From NCBI RefSeq assembly GCF_014651015.1, contig NZ_BMWB01000003.1, positions 92,561 through 156,560 of the forward strand: a stretch of 64,000 nt of DNA, in the 5' to 3' direction. Below the pieces are notes generated by a model, which searched no databases, was not told the DNA's origin, and worked only from the letters and a program-made list of their open reading frames with translations. Position 1 is the first letter of the stretch; every line of letters starts with the position of its first letter. Below, one piece after another: positions 1 to 9,293 of the stretch. This DNA comes from Streptomyces xantholiticus. GTDB taxonomy: Bacteria > Actinomycetota > Actinomycetes > Streptomycetales > Streptomycetaceae. The position numbers and the translations under genes are program-made.

Positions 1-1
1 G

Positions 2-2389
2 GCCCAACCGGACAACCGGGACCTGTGGGCCTTCGCGGCTCCTGACACGGTCGACACGTTCACCGCGGAGGAACTGTCGGCCTCCGGCATCCTCCTTCCG
101 GAGGGCTCGACCGCCGCGAAGGAATTCAAGGACGCGCAACGGCTCTCACCGTACCTTTCGCTTCCCGACGAGCAGCGAGGGCCCCTGGCCGTCGCCGGGC
201 TGCGGCGCCCCGGTGACGCACCCGGCGAGGCCGGCTGGAACCAGGCCGCGGCCGACCTGCTGCCCGCATTGGCGGCGCGGACGCTCCAGGTCCAGGTCAC
301 CGTGGTCGGCGACGACGGCTCCTTCGTCACGTTCTCGCCCTCCAGGCCGGACACCGCAGACCACGAGCGCTCCTCCGGCGGTCCCGCACCGTCTCCGTCC
401 GACCCGGGCGATGCGCCGTCCGTGGTACTCAGGCTCGCGGAGCAGCACTACCAGGTGGCGCTACCGGAGGGAACGGCACCGCACTACTGGCCCGCCGGCA
501 CCGTTGCCGGCAGCGACACGGAACCCACTGCCGATGCGGACCCCGGCCCGGTGCTGACCCGCCCTGCGCATGCGAAGGCGCCGTGGGACAAGGAGCGGGG
601 CTCCGACGCATGGCGCACGTCGGGCGACGGAAGGACCGTCACCGGGCCCGACGGAACCCTGTACGACCTGTGCTCGCCCGGCGGCGCGGGCAACGGCTTC
701 TGGCACGCGCTGGAACTCGCCGTGCCGTCGCAGAACCTCCGGGCGCCACACGATTTCCTGACCCGCCGGTCGCCGCTGCCCGGCACGGTCCCCGACGGAC
801 TCCCCCTCCTCGCCCCACAGGAATCGGCGCAATTCACCACCGCTCGGGAGGGCGAGGACGGCATGGCCAGGCTCCGGACCGCGGAGGGGCAACTCGCCGA
901 CAGCGAGACAACCGCCTTGATCCGCGCCCAGCTCGCGGCCGGCCGCGGATGGAACGAGACACTCACCCGGAGCGCACTGGCCGTCGCCGCGGAGGAGTAC
1001 CGGGCGGAGATCACGCTGGTGTACGAGGACGGTACGTGCCGAACGCACCGGCCGGCCGGCGAGACGCCGCGCCGCGTCACGCTCTACCAGCGCGGCAACG
1101 AGTACTTGCTCGCCGAGCCCCTTGTCGGCGCCACCGCGACGTCCGAACCTGCGGACCGCACTCCTGGGACAGAGCCGGACCAAGGAGAGCCGCGGCTACA
1201 CCGGCACCCGCAGGAAAGGTCCGGGCAAGCGCGTGGCGGGTCCGCACAGCGGACCTTGACCGAAGACAACCTGACGGAACGAGACCTGACTCCCGAGGTG
1301 ACGGAGTTGCTCACCGCCTCGGAGGCGCTGGCGGTGCGGGTGGCCGAGAGGGACGTGGCGGGCCTGGCCTGTCGTCCGGAGCTGCAGGCCACCTGGCAGC
1401 TCACCAGCGACGTAGCCTTGGGGGATGTGGGTCTGAGCCCACTGGACACCGCCCGGCTGGTGATGCGCCGACCCGACCTGTTCGGGCGCGCCGCGGCGGC
1501 ACTGAACGGTTCCGGGGGCAGCGGCTCACCGGCCACCCGCCCCGACGCCGACGCCGACGCCGAGAAGGGTGTGGTGGCGGGGGTTGACGTGCCGTCAAAT
1601 GCTCTACTGTCCCCCGCGCGGGGGACGCCGGCGGTGATCCAAGAGGCGCCCGAGCCCGAGGCCGCGGCAGTCTTTCCGGACCCGTCCACTGTGCCGCTCG
1701 ACGACCCCGCTCCGGCTGGCCTCAAGCACGTTCCGGGGCTTGACGCCGAGACTCTCCGGGCAGAGGCCCCCCGCGCCGAGGCCCCGCCCACCGGCACATC
1801 GCGGACCGGGACGTGGCAGGCACGTACGTCGCGGAGCGAGGCTTTCCCGCCGCCCACTCAGGCGCCGCTCCGACAGGAGCACGGCCGTCCGTTCAGCGCG
1901 CACCCCGGTCGGTTCGTCCCCGGTCCTGAGAGCCCTGATGCTTCGCAGACGACACAGGACCAAGCCGGGACAGTCTCCGACGAAACGCCCTTCGACGAGA
2001 CGGCTTCCGCTTCCGGCGACGCGGTCGACCCCGGGACCGCGTTGGCGGGCGCACGGAGTTCGGTTGGGCGCGGCACCCCCCTGAGCGGCCGTGAAGCGTT
2101 CGGCACCGCTCAGGTGGTGGAGCGTGGCGCCGTGCCGGACGGACCCGTCACGCAGGCGAACGTCCAGCAAGCGGCGGAGCAGCAGTCGCCGTCGAGCCCG
2201 CCGCAGGCCTCTGCGACGACGGCGGCTGCGGGGGACGTAGTCGCCGTGGCGAACCAGTCCACGACCGGTCAAGCTCCGGTCTCGTTGGGGGACCTTGCCA
2301 TGGCGGAAATGATGGGGGTCCGTCCCGAGCCGCACATCGTGGGACCGGGCGCCCAGCAACCCGTCACGGGAAGCGGAGCCGACCGGTGA
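2..2389 (+). CDS. C-terminal part of a giant T7SS-associated protein with tandem cysteine-peptidase-like domains (5' end outside window)
   Basis: The frame is open from base 2, so the gene starts to the left; 795 codons are visible. Two related segments can be seen. Both contain GWN, then a hydrophobic stretch ending in a short beta hairpin with DG, then a Q-H/N-Y-like ending. The first keeps EQHY (His codon 446-448). The second is preceded by LCSPGGAGNGFWHAL (Cys codon 671-673) but ends in GNEY. This Cys...GN-FWHAL...H/N-Y order resembles an OTU/papain-like fold (inference). The last 400 residues are Pro/Ala/Glu-rich and probably disordered. Streptomyces encodes very large 'lonely Cys' proteins beside T7SS genes, and eccD/eccB lie just downstream, so a T7SS substrate or polymorphic effector is plausible. 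Family assignment is uncertain; no signal peptide can be judged. Confidence 0.7.
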   Translation, partial: AQPDNRDLWAFAAPDTVDTFTAEELSASGILLPEGSTAAKEFKDAQRLSPYLSLPDEQRGPLAVAGLRRPGDAPGEAGWNQAAADLLPALAARTLQVQVTVVGDDGSFVTFSPSRPDTADHERSSGGPAPSPSDPGDAPSVVLRLAEQHYQVALPEGTAPHYWPAGTVAGSDTEPTADADPGPVLTRPAHAKAPWDKERGSDAWRTSGDGRTVTGPDGTLYDLCSPGGAGNGFWHALELAVPSQNLRAPHDFLTRRSPLPGTVPDGLPLLAPQESAQFTTAREGEDGMARLRTAEGQLADSETTALIRAQLAAGRGWNETLTRSALAVAAEEYRAEITLVYEDGTCRTHRPAGETPRRVTLYQRGNEYLLAEPLVGATATSEPADRTPGTEPDQGEPRLHRHPQERSGQARGGSAQRTLTEDNLTERDLTPEVTELLTASEALAVRVAERDVAGLACRPELQATWQLTSDVALGDVGLSPLDTARLVMRRPDLFGRAAAALNGSGGSGSPATRPDADADAEKGVVAGVDVPSNALLSPARGTPAVIQEAPEPEAAAVFPDPSTVPLDDPAPAGLKHVPGLDAETLRAEAPRAEAPPTGTSRTGTWQARTSRSEAFPPPTQAPLRQEHGRPFSAHPGRFVPGPESPDASQTTQDQAGTVSDETPFDETASASGDAVDPGTALAGARSSVGRGTPLSGREAFGTAQVVERGAVPDGPVTQANVQQAAEQQSPSSPPQASATTAAAGDVVAVANQSTTGQAPVSLGDLAMAEMMGVRPEPHIVGPGAQQPVTGSGADR

Positions 2390-2548
2390 CAACTCGCCCG
2401 GCCGGGGCGCTCTTGGGAAGTCCCCTCCCGGCGGCATCCGCGCAAGGCCCTCCGCCGTAGTTCAGGGTGAGCAGCCGCGGCAGATCCCGGCGGATGCCCA
2501 CTGCCGCACCACACTTCCCCCACTGGTCACCATCCATGGAAGGCACGA

Positions 2549-3817
2549 ATGACCGATACCGACAACAGTCAGTCGCAACGCGCACCGGTAACCGTTCCGC
2601 TCGCCGCGGACCCCTCCCCTGGAGAACCGGAGACTTCCCCTGCTTCGGCGGCGGAGATAGCCGCGGCACTCGCCGAACCGGACGCCGGAGATCCGAATCG
2701 GCCAACGAGGCCCGAGGAGAGCGCCGAGGGCGCGCGCGGCAAGCCGGCCGCCGCAGGCGGCGAGCAGCCGGCTTCCGAAGCGGAAATGGAAGAGGAACAC
2801 TCCACCGGGGAGGACTCGGAGGCGGAGGCTTCGCCGAAGAGTTCCGCATCGGACGCGGACACCGCCACCGGATCCGAGGAGGGCACCACCGCTGACTCGT
2901 CCGCCGTAACGGGAGGAGCTGAAGCAGCGACCGTCTCCGGTGCGGCGGCCGCCTCCGCGGCGGCGGACACCGGTTCGCAGCCGGAGGAACCCGACATGCC
3001 CCGCCTGCCCCGCAAGGCGATGCTGGCGGGCGCGGCCATCGCCGGAACGCTGCTGATCGCCATTCCCCTGCTGCTCACCCAGACTGGCGATGGCAAGGAC
3101 TCCGAGCCCAAGCGGACAGTGGCCGAGGGCGACACCGTTCTCGCTCTCGGCGGCGAACCGACCGACGCCTACGGTTCCGCTCCGCCGAGCGAGCCCGGCT
3201 CCGGGCGACCGACAGAGGGAGGTTCCACGGGTTCGCCAGGCAGGGACGGGGCCGCGGCGGGCGCCTCCCCGCGACCGAGCAGTAGCAGCGAGTCAGGCCC
3301 GTCGACGGGCGGGTACAGGGCCTCCGGATCAGATTCCGGCGCCAGGTCCACCGCCGCGACGCGAGCCGGGTCAAACACCGCCCTCAGTGGAACAAGCGGG
3401 GGCGCAGGCGAGCTGACCGCCTCCAGCGAGCCCGTCGGTCAACTGCTGATCGGCTTTGCCTCCAACCGTTGCATCGACGTGAAGGACAACAGCGGTGTGG
3501 ACGGCACACCGCTGCAGATCTGGGACTGCGGTGGCGCGGTCAACCAGCGTTGGGAGTTCTACGGGGACGGCACCCTCCGGTCCATGGGCAAGTGCATGGA
3601 TGTGGCTTGGGGCTCGCGCGAGAACGGTGCGGTCATCCAGCTCGCCAACTGCACTGGCAACCCGGCACAGCAGTTCCGCCTGAATTCGGCCCATGACCTG
3701 GTGAACCCGCAGTCGGACAAGTGCGTGGGCGTGAAGGACCACGCCACGGGCAACGGTGCCGGGCTGCAACTGTGGTCGTGCAGCGGCGCGGGTGACCAGA
3801 AGTGGAAGACCGGCTGA
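2549..3817 (+). CDS. Membrane-anchored ricin B-type lectin (RICIN domain) protein
   Basis: 422 aa. ATG with GGAAGG upstream. Residues 1-155 are an acidic Ser/Ala/Glu-rich cytoplasmic-type segment, about 158-178 is one transmembrane helix (starts MLAGAAIAGTLL), 180-290 is a Gly/Ser-rich linker, and about 295-422 is a beta-trefoil with three repeats each holding a QxW-like signature (QIWDCGG/NQRWEF, IQLANC/AQQFRL, LQLWSC/DQKWKTG). RICIN domains bind carbohydrate. With a single N-terminal anchor the lectin would sit outside the membrane, near the cell wall. It lies between the giant Cys-domain protein and eccD/eccB, so it may help T7SS cargo engage polysaccharide; that role is inference. The domain call itself is firm. 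Confidence 0.9.
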   Translation: MTDTDNSQSQRAPVTVPLAADPSPGEPETSPASAAEIAAALAEPDAGDPNRPTRPEESAEGARGKPAAAGGEQPASEAEMEEEHSTGEDSEAEASPKSSASDADTATGSEEGTTADSSAVTGGAEAATVSGAAAASAAADTGSQPEEPDMPRLPRKAMLAGAAIAGTLLIAIPLLLTQTGDGKDSEPKRTVAEGDTVLALGGEPTDAYGSAPPSEPGSGRPTEGGSTGSPGRDGAAAGASPRPSSSSESGPSTGGYRASGSDSGARSTAATRAGSNTALSGTSGGAGELTASSEPVGQLLIGFASNRCIDVKDNSGVDGTPLQIWDCGGAVNQRWEFYGDGTLRSMGKCMDVAWGSRENGAVIQLANCTGNPAQQFRLNSAHDLVNPQSDKCVGVKDHATGNGAGLQLWSCSGAGDQKWKTG

Positions 3818-4280
3818 CCCGGATCCGCCCGGTGCGACGGCATGTGCGTCAGATCTCCCTCGCCGATACGCGCCCGAGTTGGACGGGGCGTTGGGCATTG
3901 CGTTGGACATTGCGTTGGACATTGTGTCCAATTCGAACTAGCCTTTGGGATACCGAGGTTGCACGGACAGTTGGACAGCCCTCGGTAGGTGCTGCATCCG
4001 GCGGCCAGGCCCCCGTCCAGCTGCCGGATGCGCATCCACAACACAGATGCGGGGGATTTTGCCGGGCCGCCACGGCGGAGGAACGCGACGCTGCAGCGAA
4101 CTGTCCGAACGCAGCCAGCGAGCCGGCGCCCGGCGTGCCGCTTGTCACGTACAGCACCTACGACGCTCGCTTCGCCGATGGGGTGTGTGACTGCGCTGCT
4201 TGTCCGAGCGGCGCAGCGGCTTCTTGGCGATCCGCAGTTCTCTGAAGTCATGGTTTTCTGGAACAGCTAGGAGATTCGAC
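3818..4280 (+). other. Intergenic region with a 12-bp tandem repeat and palindrome
   Basis: 463 bp with no convincing gene. Several frames are open but lack a start with a ribosome site and do not read like protein. The notable content is the repeat cluster at 3888-3931, described separately. The stretch around 3890-3950 is clearly more AT-rich than its surroundings, which suits a regulatory region for the downstream hydrolase/eccD genes. Confidence 0.5.
3888..3931 (+). repeat. 12-bp tandem repeat (x3) merging into an inverted repeat TTGGACA-ttg-TGTCCAA
   Basis: Three consecutive 12-bp units GCGTTGG(G/A)CATT occupy 3888-3899, 3900-3911 and 3912-3923. The last unit forms a perfect 7-bp inverted repeat, TTGGACA (3915-3921), 3-nt spacer, TGTCCAA (3925-3931). 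A further TTGGACA occurs near 3970. Repeated half-sites plus a dyad suggest an operator array for a dimeric regulator; this is inference from the sequence only. Confidence 0.55.
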
Positions 4281-4994
4281 TTGGCTACCGCCGAAGCATC
4301 CCGTCCCACTCTGCTCCTGGTGCACGGGGCATGGCACGGCCCCTGGTGCTGGGAGAAGCTGGAGTCCGCGCTGGAGGCCGAGGGTTGGGCGACTCGAACG
4401 GTTGAACTGCCCAGTGCTGTGAGGCCGGAAGCCCCGACCACCGAACCGCTCGCCGGCATTCATGACGACGCGCGGGTCGTCCGGGAGACCCTTGAAAGCA
4501 TCGAGGGTCCCGTAGTCGTCGTCGCTCACTCCTACGGTGGCATTCCGGTCACCCAAGCCATCGCTGACGCCCCGAACGTCTCGCATGCCGTCTACCTGGC
4601 GGCATATCAGCTGGACGTCGGGGAGAGCCTCTATGCGGCCCATGGCGCTCCCGAGCCGGAGGATCCGAAGGGCGTCTACCCGCCTTTGGAAAACAGTGAT
4701 ACGGAGCTCTACGCCGATGTGTCCGAGGAGGAGACCGTTCGAGCGGTCCAGCAACTCGTGCCGCAAAGTGTGAGATCGATGAGCGATCGGGTGACAAAGG
4801 CGGGGTGGCGAACGACGCCCTGCACGTACATCATCTGTGAGCAGGACCAGGCTCTGCCGCCCCAGATGCAGGAGAAATTCGCTGCCCGGGCAAATGCGAT
4901 TCACCGGCTGGAAAGCAGTCACTCGCCGTTCCTGTCGATGCCCGCGGAACTTGCTGCCCTTCTTGTCCACGTCGCCCTCGGAAAAACCGGCTGA
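4281..4994 (+). CDS. Alpha/beta hydrolase (MenH/hydroxynitrile lyase-like)
   Basis: 237 aa, TTG start chosen because AGGAG (4269-4273) sits 7 nt upstream; an upstream in-frame TTG at 4200 has no such site. The start of the fold reads LLLVHGAWHGPWCW (the HG oxyanion motif). The nucleophile elbow is AHSYGG with Ser84, and the probable catalytic His is His214 in SSHSPF, giving a full Ser-His hydrolase arrangement. Length fits the small esterase/methylesterase-like branch. No signal peptide. The substrate cannot be told. It sits between the lectin gene and eccD on the same strand, but the 463-bp gap before it suggests its own promoter. Confidence 0.88.
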   Translation: MATAEASRPTLLLVHGAWHGPWCWEKLESALEAEGWATRTVELPSAVRPEAPTTEPLAGIHDDARVVRETLESIEGPVVVVAHSYGGIPVTQAIADAPNVSHAVYLAAYQLDVGESLYAAHGAPEPEDPKGVYPPLENSDTELYADVSEEETVRAVQQLVPQSVRSMSDRVTKAGWRTTPCTYIICEQDQALPPQMQEKFAARANAIHRLESSHSPFLSMPAELAALLVHVALGKTG

Positions 4995-5149
4995 CTTCGA
5001 TTCACCATCGGAGACTCCGGACAGCCGGCCCCACCCGGTACGCCTCCCGACCGGGCCGCCATCCGGCACGGGACACAAGGAATCGGACCACCTGAAGAGG
5101 TGGACCAGGAAGTCCGGTCCGATGACGCTCAGGAAAGGGCGGCTTCTGC

Positions 5150-6550
5150 ATGACCGAAACCTCAACGGCCGGTCTCTGTCACCTGACCGTGCGAACCCCC
5201 GACACATCCATCGACTGGGCGGTACCGTCCGATGTACCGGTGTCCGACCTGCTTCCGGCCGTTCTGCGCCATGCCGGTGCGGAACTGGAGGAAGAGGGGC
5301 TGGAACACGGTGGCTGGGTGCTCCAGCGCCTCGGAGAGGCTCCCTTGGAGGGCGAGGGAACCCTTGGCTCACTGAACGTCAAACACGGCGAAGTGCTGTA
5401 TCTGCGCCCTCGCACGGAGGAACTGCCCGCAGTACGACTGGACGACCTGGTGGACGGCATAGCCACCACCATGCGCGACCACCTGCACAGCTGGGGTCCG
5501 TACAGCAGTCGACTGCTTCTGCGCGGGTTGACGGGGTTCACCGTGGCGATCGGCCTGCTGATTTTGGTCTGGCCCGGCGGCTCCCCTGCCGCGCGGGTGC
5601 TATCACTCGCGGCAACCGGCGCACTGCTCCTCGCGGGCGCCGCAACGGCGAGCCGCGCCGTGGGCGACGCGCCCTCCGGCGCGGTCCTGGGCGTGTTCGC
5701 CGCACCCTGCCTCGCCCTTGCCGGCTGGCTTGTGCCCGGCGGGGAACTCGCCGGGGCCTATGCCCAGGAGGTGCTGGGCGCCCGGCTGCTGGCCGCCGGC
5801 GCGGCGGGCGCGGGGGGAGCAGTCCTGGCCGTGTCGATGGTGGCGCTCTACACACCGCTGTTCACCGGGGTCACGCTGTGTGCCTTGGCCGGAATGGCCG
5901 GCGGTGCGCTGATGGCCTTCGCCGGATTCCCGATCGAGGAAGCGGCCTTGATGATTGCGGCCACCTGTGCGGCGCTTGGCGCCTTCATTCCCTCGATCGC
6001 GTTCAAACTCGCCGGGATGCGTATGCCGTTCCTGCCGAACAACCCGCAGCAGTTGCAGGAGGACATCGAGCCGTACTCGGGGCGAGCCGTCAGCGCCCGT
6101 ACGAAGCTCGCCAACTCCTGGATGACGGTGCTCTACGCCTCGACCGGCGTGGTCGCCGCCGTCTGCGTCCTCCCCGTGCTGTCGCGCCCGGCACTGCCTG
6201 AGGTGGTCACGACGGGAGTCCTGTCGATGCTCCTGCTCCTGCATGGGCGGGGCCTCGGCAATGTCTGGCAGCGCCTCTCCATGGCCCTGCCCGGCGTGTG
6301 GGGCCTCACCCTTCTCACCCTCGCACTGGTCGCGGCCGTGCGGCCGGAACAGCGGCCGGCGGTGGCCGGTGCCACGTTCGCGGTGGCCGCCGTCCTCGCC
6401 ATCGCGTCGTGGGTGCTGCCGGGGCGTCGACTTGTTCCGTACTGGGGCCGGGCCGCGGAGCTGCTGCACAGCGCTCTCGCCATCAGCCTTCTGCCGCTGG
6501 TGCTGTGGGTAGTCGGCCTCTTCGGTGGCCTGCGCGGACTGAACGGCTGA
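5150..6550 (+). CDS. eccD: Type VII secretion integral membrane protein EccD
   Basis: 466 aa. Residues 5-95 form the ubiquitin-like YukD domain typical of EccD N-termini (CHLTVRTPD..., VSDLLPAVLRHAG, VLYLRP). From about residue 125 to the end there are about 11 hydrophobic segments separated by short loops. EccD forms the membrane pore scaffold of the ESX/T7SS translocase together with EccB, EccC and EccE. The start ATG follows AGGAAAGGGCGG. The stop is 10 nt before the eccB start, so the two genes are clearly co-transcribed. Confidence 0.95.
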   Translation: MTETSTAGLCHLTVRTPDTSIDWAVPSDVPVSDLLPAVLRHAGAELEEEGLEHGGWVLQRLGEAPLEGEGTLGSLNVKHGEVLYLRPRTEELPAVRLDDLVDGIATTMRDHLHSWGPYSSRLLLRGLTGFTVAIGLLILVWPGGSPAARVLSLAATGALLLAGAATASRAVGDAPSGAVLGVFAAPCLALAGWLVPGGELAGAYAQEVLGARLLAAGAAGAGGAVLAVSMVALYTPLFTGVTLCALAGMAGGALMAFAGFPIEEAALMIAATCAALGAFIPSIAFKLAGMRMPFLPNNPQQLQEDIEPYSGRAVSARTKLANSWMTVLYASTGVVAAVCVLPVLSRPALPEVVTTGVLSMLLLLHGRGLGNVWQRLSMALPGVWGLTLLTLALVAAVRPEQRPAVAGATFAVAAVLAIASWVLPGRRLVPYWGRAAELLHSALAISLLPLVLWVVGLFGGLRGLNG

Positions 6551-6560
6551 CGGGGGGATC

Positions 6561-8078
6561 ATGCAATCCAAGCGCGACCAGGTCCAGGCTCACATGTTCG
6601 TCATGGGCCGGCTCAACTCCGGAATGCTGCTCGGCGAACCGGACGCGCCCGAGAGCCCCTTGGCGCGCACCACCCGCGGCTTGGTGACCGGTGTCGTGAT
6701 CGCCGTGCTCATCGGCGCGGGTGCGTTCGTCTTCGGGCTGCTCTCACCCGGTGGCAACGACTCCTGGCGCAGCGGTGAGGCACTCATCGTCAACAAGGAC
6801 ACCGGAGCCCGCTACGTATATCTCGGCGGTCGGCTGCGTCCGGTGCGCAACTACGCGTCGGCACTTCTGCTGGGCGGCAAGGACCTCACCACGGTGGACG
6901 TGGGCTCGGGGTCCCTGGATGGAACGCCGATCGGCGTATCGGTCGGCATCGACGGAGCGCCCGACAGCGTGCCCGGCAGTAACCGGCTGGAGCGCGGTGC
7001 CTGGCGGGTGTGTTCCGTGGTGGACCCTGAGAAGGGCGCTGCCAGGACGGTGCTGGTAATCGGAGGCGGCCGTGAGGCGGACCGCCAGCTGGGCACACGC
7101 GAGGCGGTGCTGCTGGTCGGCCCGGACCGCACCGCATACCTGATGTGGCGGGGCAGCCGGCTGCGGCTGGACGCGTCGAGCGGTGCGGTGAAGTCCCTTG
7201 GATACGGCTCGGCCACACCGCGCAGCGTGTCGTCCGCCTTCCTCGACGCCCTGCCCGCCGGGCCTGACCTGACCTCTCCTGACGTGCCCGGCCGCGGTGA
7301 ACCGGGACCGTCCCTGGCAGGTGCGGCGACGAGGGTGGGACAGCTCTTCCGCGTACAGGTCCCTGGTGGCTCACGATCCTGGTATGTGCTGGGGCGCAAG
7401 GGCCTTGAGCCTCTCACCGACACAGCGGCGGCATTGCTGCTGGGCGATCCGAGGACCCGCGAGGCGGCGTACGACGGGCAGGCACCCCAGGTGCCGGTCG
7501 TCGGTTCGGATGTGCTCGGGCAGCATCTGGCACCAGGCAGCGCTCAGGCCGCGCCGGACGACCTGCCGGGATCGCCGCCGAGCCTGACGAAGGTCACCGA
7601 GAAGCTGACGGCGTGCGCCGTGGTCGAGCCCGGTTCCGCTGGCACCCGGGTGTCGAGCGCTCTGGTGCCGGTGGCCGCACTGGCGCCGCTGGTCCAGCAC
7701 ACCGGCGACCGCGTTGCCCCGGCCTGCAGCCCGGTGGACGGGACCGTGGTGAGTCCGGGTCGCGGCGCGCTGGTACGGGCACTGGGTGCGGGCGGCGGCA
7801 CGGTCGGCGACACCACCTATCTGGTGACCGAGACCGGAGTGAAGTACCGGGTGGCAGGGGACGAGGCGCTGACGGCCCTCGGCTACACGGCGCGGGACGC
7901 GACCGCGCTGCCCTCGCCACTGCTGGCGATGCTGCCGACCGGCCCCGACCTCAGCCCGGATGCCGCAAGCGGAGCCACCGCCCCCCGGATCACCACCCCC
8001 GACTGCTCAAGGGTCTCGGGACAACGCCGGTTCGCCGACCCGCGGAACGCAAGTGCGACGGCCGGGAGGACGCAGTGA
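6561..8078 (+). CDS. eccB: Type VII secretion protein EccB
   Basis: 505 aa. The N-terminus MQSKRDQVQAHMFVMGRLNS is the classic EccB opening, followed by one transmembrane helix (about residues 45-67) and a long extracytoplasmic R1-type repeat domain (repeated ALLLG and GYG/DALP motifs, with Cys pairs). EccB is an extracytoplasmic component of the T7SS translocon. The ATG has GGGGGG upstream and the gene follows eccD after 10 nt. eccC, eccE and a mycosin protease are not seen in the window and are presumably to the left or elsewhere. Confidence 0.95.
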   Translation: MQSKRDQVQAHMFVMGRLNSGMLLGEPDAPESPLARTTRGLVTGVVIAVLIGAGAFVFGLLSPGGNDSWRSGEALIVNKDTGARYVYLGGRLRPVRNYASALLLGGKDLTTVDVGSGSLDGTPIGVSVGIDGAPDSVPGSNRLERGAWRVCSVVDPEKGAARTVLVIGGGREADRQLGTREAVLLVGPDRTAYLMWRGSRLRLDASSGAVKSLGYGSATPRSVSSAFLDALPAGPDLTSPDVPGRGEPGPSLAGAATRVGQLFRVQVPGGSRSWYVLGRKGLEPLTDTAAALLLGDPRTREAAYDGQAPQVPVVGSDVLGQHLAPGSAQAAPDDLPGSPPSLTKVTEKLTACAVVEPGSAGTRVSSALVPVAALAPLVQHTGDRVAPACSPVDGTVVSPGRGALVRALGAGGGTVGDTTYLVTETGVKYRVAGDEALTALGYTARDATALPSPLLAMLPTGPDLSPDAASGATAPRITTPDCSRVSGQRRFADPRNASATAGRTQ

Positions 8079-8464
8079 TCTCAGCGGTGTCGTCGTTCAC
8101 GGTCCACTGCCTCAAGGGAACTTGGGATTTCACCGGACCTCGCGGTGCAGCACGTGTACCACGGCGACCCGGACGGCGGCTCACCCTGCCCGCCGGATTC
8201 CTTGCGCTGATCCCCGAAGGCCCCGTGCCCCAGCCGTGCGGCAGCTGCGGAGGGATGAAAGGAATGACCAGGTCATGCGGGCCGGATCCCGGGCCCCGCC
8301 CGGCGCCCCTCGCGCGGGCCGTGCTGACCGACCTGGCCCGGATGCCGGGCCTCGACCCCGCGGCCTTGTCACCCACCGACCCCGGCGGGAGGGCCTCGCC
8401 CCAGGCCCGCACCTGGTGTGCGCCGACCCGTTCCGACACGGCCCCACACACGAGGAGACCACCT
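8079..8464 (+). other. Intergenic region between eccB and the DUF6924-like gene
   Basis: 386 bp. A GTG at 8075 overlaps the eccB stop, has GGAGG 5 nt upstream, and is in frame without a stop all the way into the next gene, so a longer 261-residue product cannot be excluded. The first 130 residues of that reading are Arg/Pro/Gly-rich and resemble no family I know. I therefore keep this stretch as non-coding with a caution. Confidence 0.4.
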
Positions 8465-8860
8465 GTGAAGAGCCTGCCGGAAACAGATTGGACCCTGCTG
8501 ATCCGTACCGACTTTTCCGACCAAGCGGCTTGGCAAGCCCTGCACGCGGCGGTCACGACGCCGATCGAGGAGGACTTCCTTGCGAACGTGGACATCGTGG
8601 ACGATCCCGCCTACCGCGATCTGACGTCCGAGCAGATCACATCGCTGACCGCTGATGAGTTCCTGATCGTGGCCGACAAGACGGCCCTCACCACCCCCGG
8701 GATGCCGCTGCTTGTCATCCTGAAGAGCGAGGGCGGCGGCGAACTGCGGGTCATCGCCGAGGAATTGTCGTCGATCGAGAACAACATCTCTCTCGCCAAC
8801 ATGGACTGGTCGGAATTCGTCGACTCCGCCGATGAGGACGGTGTCTTCCGGGGCTTCTGA
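8465..8860 (+). CDS. DUF6924-like protein
   Basis: 131 aa. GTG start chosen for AGGAG at about 8450-8454. The sequence LIRTDFSDQAAWQAL near the N-terminus, then VDIVDDPAY, and LIVADKTALTTPGMPLLVI in the middle match what I recall of the DUF6924 family of small actinobacterial proteins, which has no known function. The protein is acidic and soluble with no signal or membrane segment. It is the last gene of the T7SS-linked plus-strand array. Confidence 0.7.
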   Translation: MKSLPETDWTLLIRTDFSDQAAWQALHAAVTTPIEEDFLANVDIVDDPAYRDLTSEQITSLTADEFLIVADKTALTTPGMPLLVILKSEGGGELRVIAEELSSIENNISLANMDWSEFVDSADEDGVFRGF

Positions 8861-9293
8861 TCAGGGCGCTCATCGCCTCGACGGGCGGTCCCTCTCCGGT
8901 CAACCGACCGTACCGAGTGCGGAGTTCGGGCAGGCTAGCCACCTGTCCAGGGCATCCTCTCCCGCGGTGCCGGTCACCGCGGCCACGCCCGGATGATAGG
9001 GGAGCGCTTGGCTGCCCTTGGCCGTGAACCTGGCCGTTGACGGGGGGCCGTAGTGCACTACTCCCGCCCCGACGTCACCCACCTACTGCTCAACCAGGCC
9101 CAGCAGCGCCCGGTGGACACACCACTCCCGGCACAGAGAGCCTTCGACGAGCCGGCCACCGCTGGAGCGGTGGCTGCCGAGGGCTGAGACCGTCAAGAGG
9201 GGCGACGGCGCAAGCCCCCCAACGGCTCGCCCAAAGCTCCCTGGTGGCGGGGCGGTTCGCCGGAGCGTCGTTCTCCCGCGTAACCCGGGGGCG
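8861..9293. other. Intergenic region, no gene supported
   Basis: 433 bp between two converging genes. Short open frames exist on both strands (for example 8900-9082 minus and 9053-9187 plus) with fairly natural composition, but none has a recognisable domain or a convincing start. They may be gene debris. Confidence 0.4.

Noticed and set aside
3802..4245. Open frames across 3802-4245 (both strands)
   Set aside because: Composition unlike protein, no ribosome site and no recognisable motif; a plausible regulatory gap instead.
8075..8464. GTG 8075 with GGAGG, in frame with the DUF6924-like gene
   Set aside because: The first 130 residues are Arg/Pro/Gly-rich with no family, and the GTG at 8465 has its own strong site. 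Kept only as a caution.
8900..9082. Minus-strand 60-codon frame with natural composition
   Set aside because: No domain and no convincing start; may be gene debris.
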